Assembly (NCBI GenBank): GCA_032358165.1
Contig: JAALGY010000019.1
Coordinates: 186,001 to 250,000 of the forward strand
Reading direction: 5' to 3'
DNA length: 64,000 nucleotides
Origin: Diplosphaera chodatii
Taxonomy: Eukaryota > Chlorophyta > Trebouxiophyceae > Prasiolales > Stichococcaceae
Shown here: in pieces, positions 63,001 through 64,000 of the stretch
How the letters are laid out: every line of letters starts with the position of its first letter
Position numbering within the stretch: the first letter of the stretch is position 1
Program-made: the position numbers and the translations under genes
The notes under the pieces: generated by a model
Seen by the model: the letters and a program-made list of their open reading frames with translations, nothing else
Database searches by the model: none
What the model was told of the DNA's origin: nothing

Positions 63001-64000
63001 GGGCCGGCTGCTGGCGCTGGACCGCAGCGAGCGCAAGCTGCGGGCGCTGCGGGCGGCGGCCCGGGAGCAGGGCGTAGATTCCCTCATCACCACCCACGTG
63101 CGCATCATTGATGAACACCATCTACTGTGTGCTGGACTCGCAAACTGCCTCTGGACACAGCCGGTCAGCCTGCAGCAGCAGCTGCCCTATGGTGCGGTGT
63201 GGCTCCTGCTCCATCCTGCAGGACAGGCAGGGCAGACGTGACATGCCTGGCCATACCAGCGGCAATGGTCATACCAGCAGCAACTGCTGAACTGCTGACA
63301 GAGCCATTGCTGCTGCTCTTCGTGTCGGAGCGAGCTGTATGACAGCCAACTGCTTGGGTCTGCCTTGGCCAGCTGATTGCAGGTCAGCAGGTGTCTGGTA
63401 TTATGAGGGTGGCGGATTGACATTCACCTTGTCGGCATGCAGGTAGGCGACCTCAGGGAGTTCAGTCAGCAGCGCCAACAGCAGCAACAGCACAGCCCGC
63501 AACGCTTGGCAGCAGCTGCAGCAGGTGCTCTTGCCTGCAGCAGTGCAGTCATTCTGCAAGGCCTGTGTACATGACGAGACTGATCTATGTACAGCTGTGA
63601 CCGACAGCCTGGCGCTCTGTGCAGGCAGCTCTGGCAGACAGTCCAGGGCCCAGACAGATGCGCATCCAGCAGCAGAGCCCGCAGCTCAGGGCGCAGGCGC
63701 TCGAAACCTGCAGCAACCATCAGGGGTGGGCAACCTATGCATGTACCAATGTCTGTCGAGTTCTCATGTCACCTGGTACGTGGTGCAAGGTGGCAGCGTG
63801 CGATCTGTTCAAGAGGCAGTGTCAAGCCAGCAGTTCTGAGGACAGTAGGGCTAGGCGGCATGCAACATTCTCCGAAGCAGCAGCTGACAGCAGCCCTCCC
63901 GTCACTCGCTCTGCTCGGCGAGCCAGCACTGAGCACAGTGGCCGGTGCGCAGGTGTTCGACCGGGTGCTGCTGGACGTGCCGTGCTCCGGGTCGGGCGTG
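60071..64000 (+). CDS. rsmB: RsmB/Sun-type 16S rRNA (cytosine-C5) methyltransferase, organellar, 3' truncated by window
   Basis: SAM-dependent m5C methylase of small-subunit rRNA with the N-terminal NusB-like domain. Exons 60071-60339, 60478-60618, 60895-60994, 61347-61485, 61807-62008, 62333-62522, 62692-62814, 63002-63097, 63443-63524, 63939-beyond 64000, all phase-consistent. Exon 1 is a Ser/Arg/Gln-rich transit-like segment. NusB part: RRTLDGVLASPRANAVQQLV, RFVKNLVAGVTRWRRRLDFV, LIVLRMGLYELVELGLSPHV and PQAAGFTNGVLRSAARARD. Then SHPTWMVARWAPRLGAPETL, LLPGEFVRVAGG, motif I LDACAAPGGKSLFAAARMG, LLALDRSERKLRALRAAARE, and catalytic-loop motif IV VLLDVPCSGSGV at the window edge. Two introns contain copies of adjacent exon ends (61252-61287, 62081-62119). 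The Gln-rich exon 9 is an insertion relative to bacterial RsmB. The last exon start was set by phase. Confidence 0.93.
61007..61022. repeat. Interstitial telomere-like motif
   Basis: CCTAAACCTAAACCCT lies in the rsmB intron after exon 3, 13 nt past the donor. It is a degenerate plant-type telomere repeat. Confidence 0.75.
61252..61287 (+). repeat. Partial copy of the start of rsmB exon 4 with its acceptor, ending in a stop
   Basis: After a GTGCAG acceptor the text reads MMGPVQLVILP then TGA. The true exon at 61347 begins MDPVQLIVLR. The copy sits 92 nt upstream in the same intron. Use of this acceptor would truncate the protein. Confidence 0.75.
62081..62119 (+). repeat. Duplicated 3' part of rsmB exon 5, a possible in-frame cassette exon
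   Basis: 62082-62126 repeats 61971-62015 (PETLALLQANNR becomes PETLALLRASSR) including the AG|GTGC donor. It is preceded by GCTTCAG, a good acceptor. The 39-nt segment is phase 2-2, so inclusion adds 13 residues in frame. Confidence 0.8.

Overview
This is nuclear DNA of a green alga, probably a chlorophyte and perhaps a trebouxiophyte. The evidence is intron-dense genes (4 to more than 20 introns each, acceptors almost always TGCAG), high G/C at third codon positions, CCCTAAA telomere-type motifs, TGTAA poly(A)-type signals, plant-like nuclear genes with organelle presequences (a GyrB, a plastid siroheme-pathway methylase, an RsmB-type rRNA methylase, a plant-type NicO transporter) and no prokaryotic operon structure. 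I rebuilt genes by joining exons by hand. For most genes the exon lengths sum to a multiple of three with consistent splice phases, and I treat that as the main internal check.

Layout: 0.2-1.2 kb spliceosomal cyclophilin PPIL1 (+, 5' end unresolved); 1.6-3.4 kb CCAAT-box factor NF-YA (-); 3.8-13.8 kb Elongator subunit ELP1 (-, about 10 kb); 14.4-17.6 kb a secreted, Cys-rich, single-pass membrane protein with a Frizzled-CRD-like cysteine signature (+); 18.1-26 kb a large armadillo-fold protein of an unnamed plant family (-); 26.5-31.2 kb organellar DNA gyrase B (+); 31.9-33.3 kb a small membrane protein with a mitochondrial-type presequence (+); 33.8-36.0 kb proteasome ubiquitin receptor RPN13 (+); 36.3-39.1 kb ornithine decarboxylase (+); 39.3-40.7 kb translation factor MCTS1 (-), divergent from 41.2-41.7 kb mitoribosomal protein mL53 (+); 42.1-44.2 kb plastid NicO-type transporter (-); 44.8-47.7 kb an unrecognised type II membrane protein (+); 48.2-51.3 kb a secreted beta-repeat protein resembling the head-GIN/DUF2807 adhesin domain (-); 51.7-54.8 kb PAF1 (-); 55.5-56.8 kb a methyl-CpG-binding-domain protein (-); 57.4-59.5 kb uroporphyrinogen-III C-methyltransferase (-); 60.1 kb to the window end, RsmB-type rRNA m5C methyltransferase (+, cut by the window).

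The genes are mostly unrelated housekeeping genes: transcription (NF-YA, PAF1, MBD, ELP1), translation (MCTS1, mL53, RsmB), proteostasis (RPN13), polyamine and tetrapyrrole synthesis, and organelle DNA topology. I see no mobile element, CRISPR array, RNA gene or biosynthetic cluster.

The most interesting signal is in how the exons are built. Several introns carry near-identical copies of the adjoining exon end with its splice site. Four of these (63, 39, 21 and 12 nt) are exact multiples of three and splice in frame; a fifth would be a poison acceptor. The window also has four apparent GC-AG introns. Second in interest are the two surface proteins (Frizzled-like and head-GIN-like).
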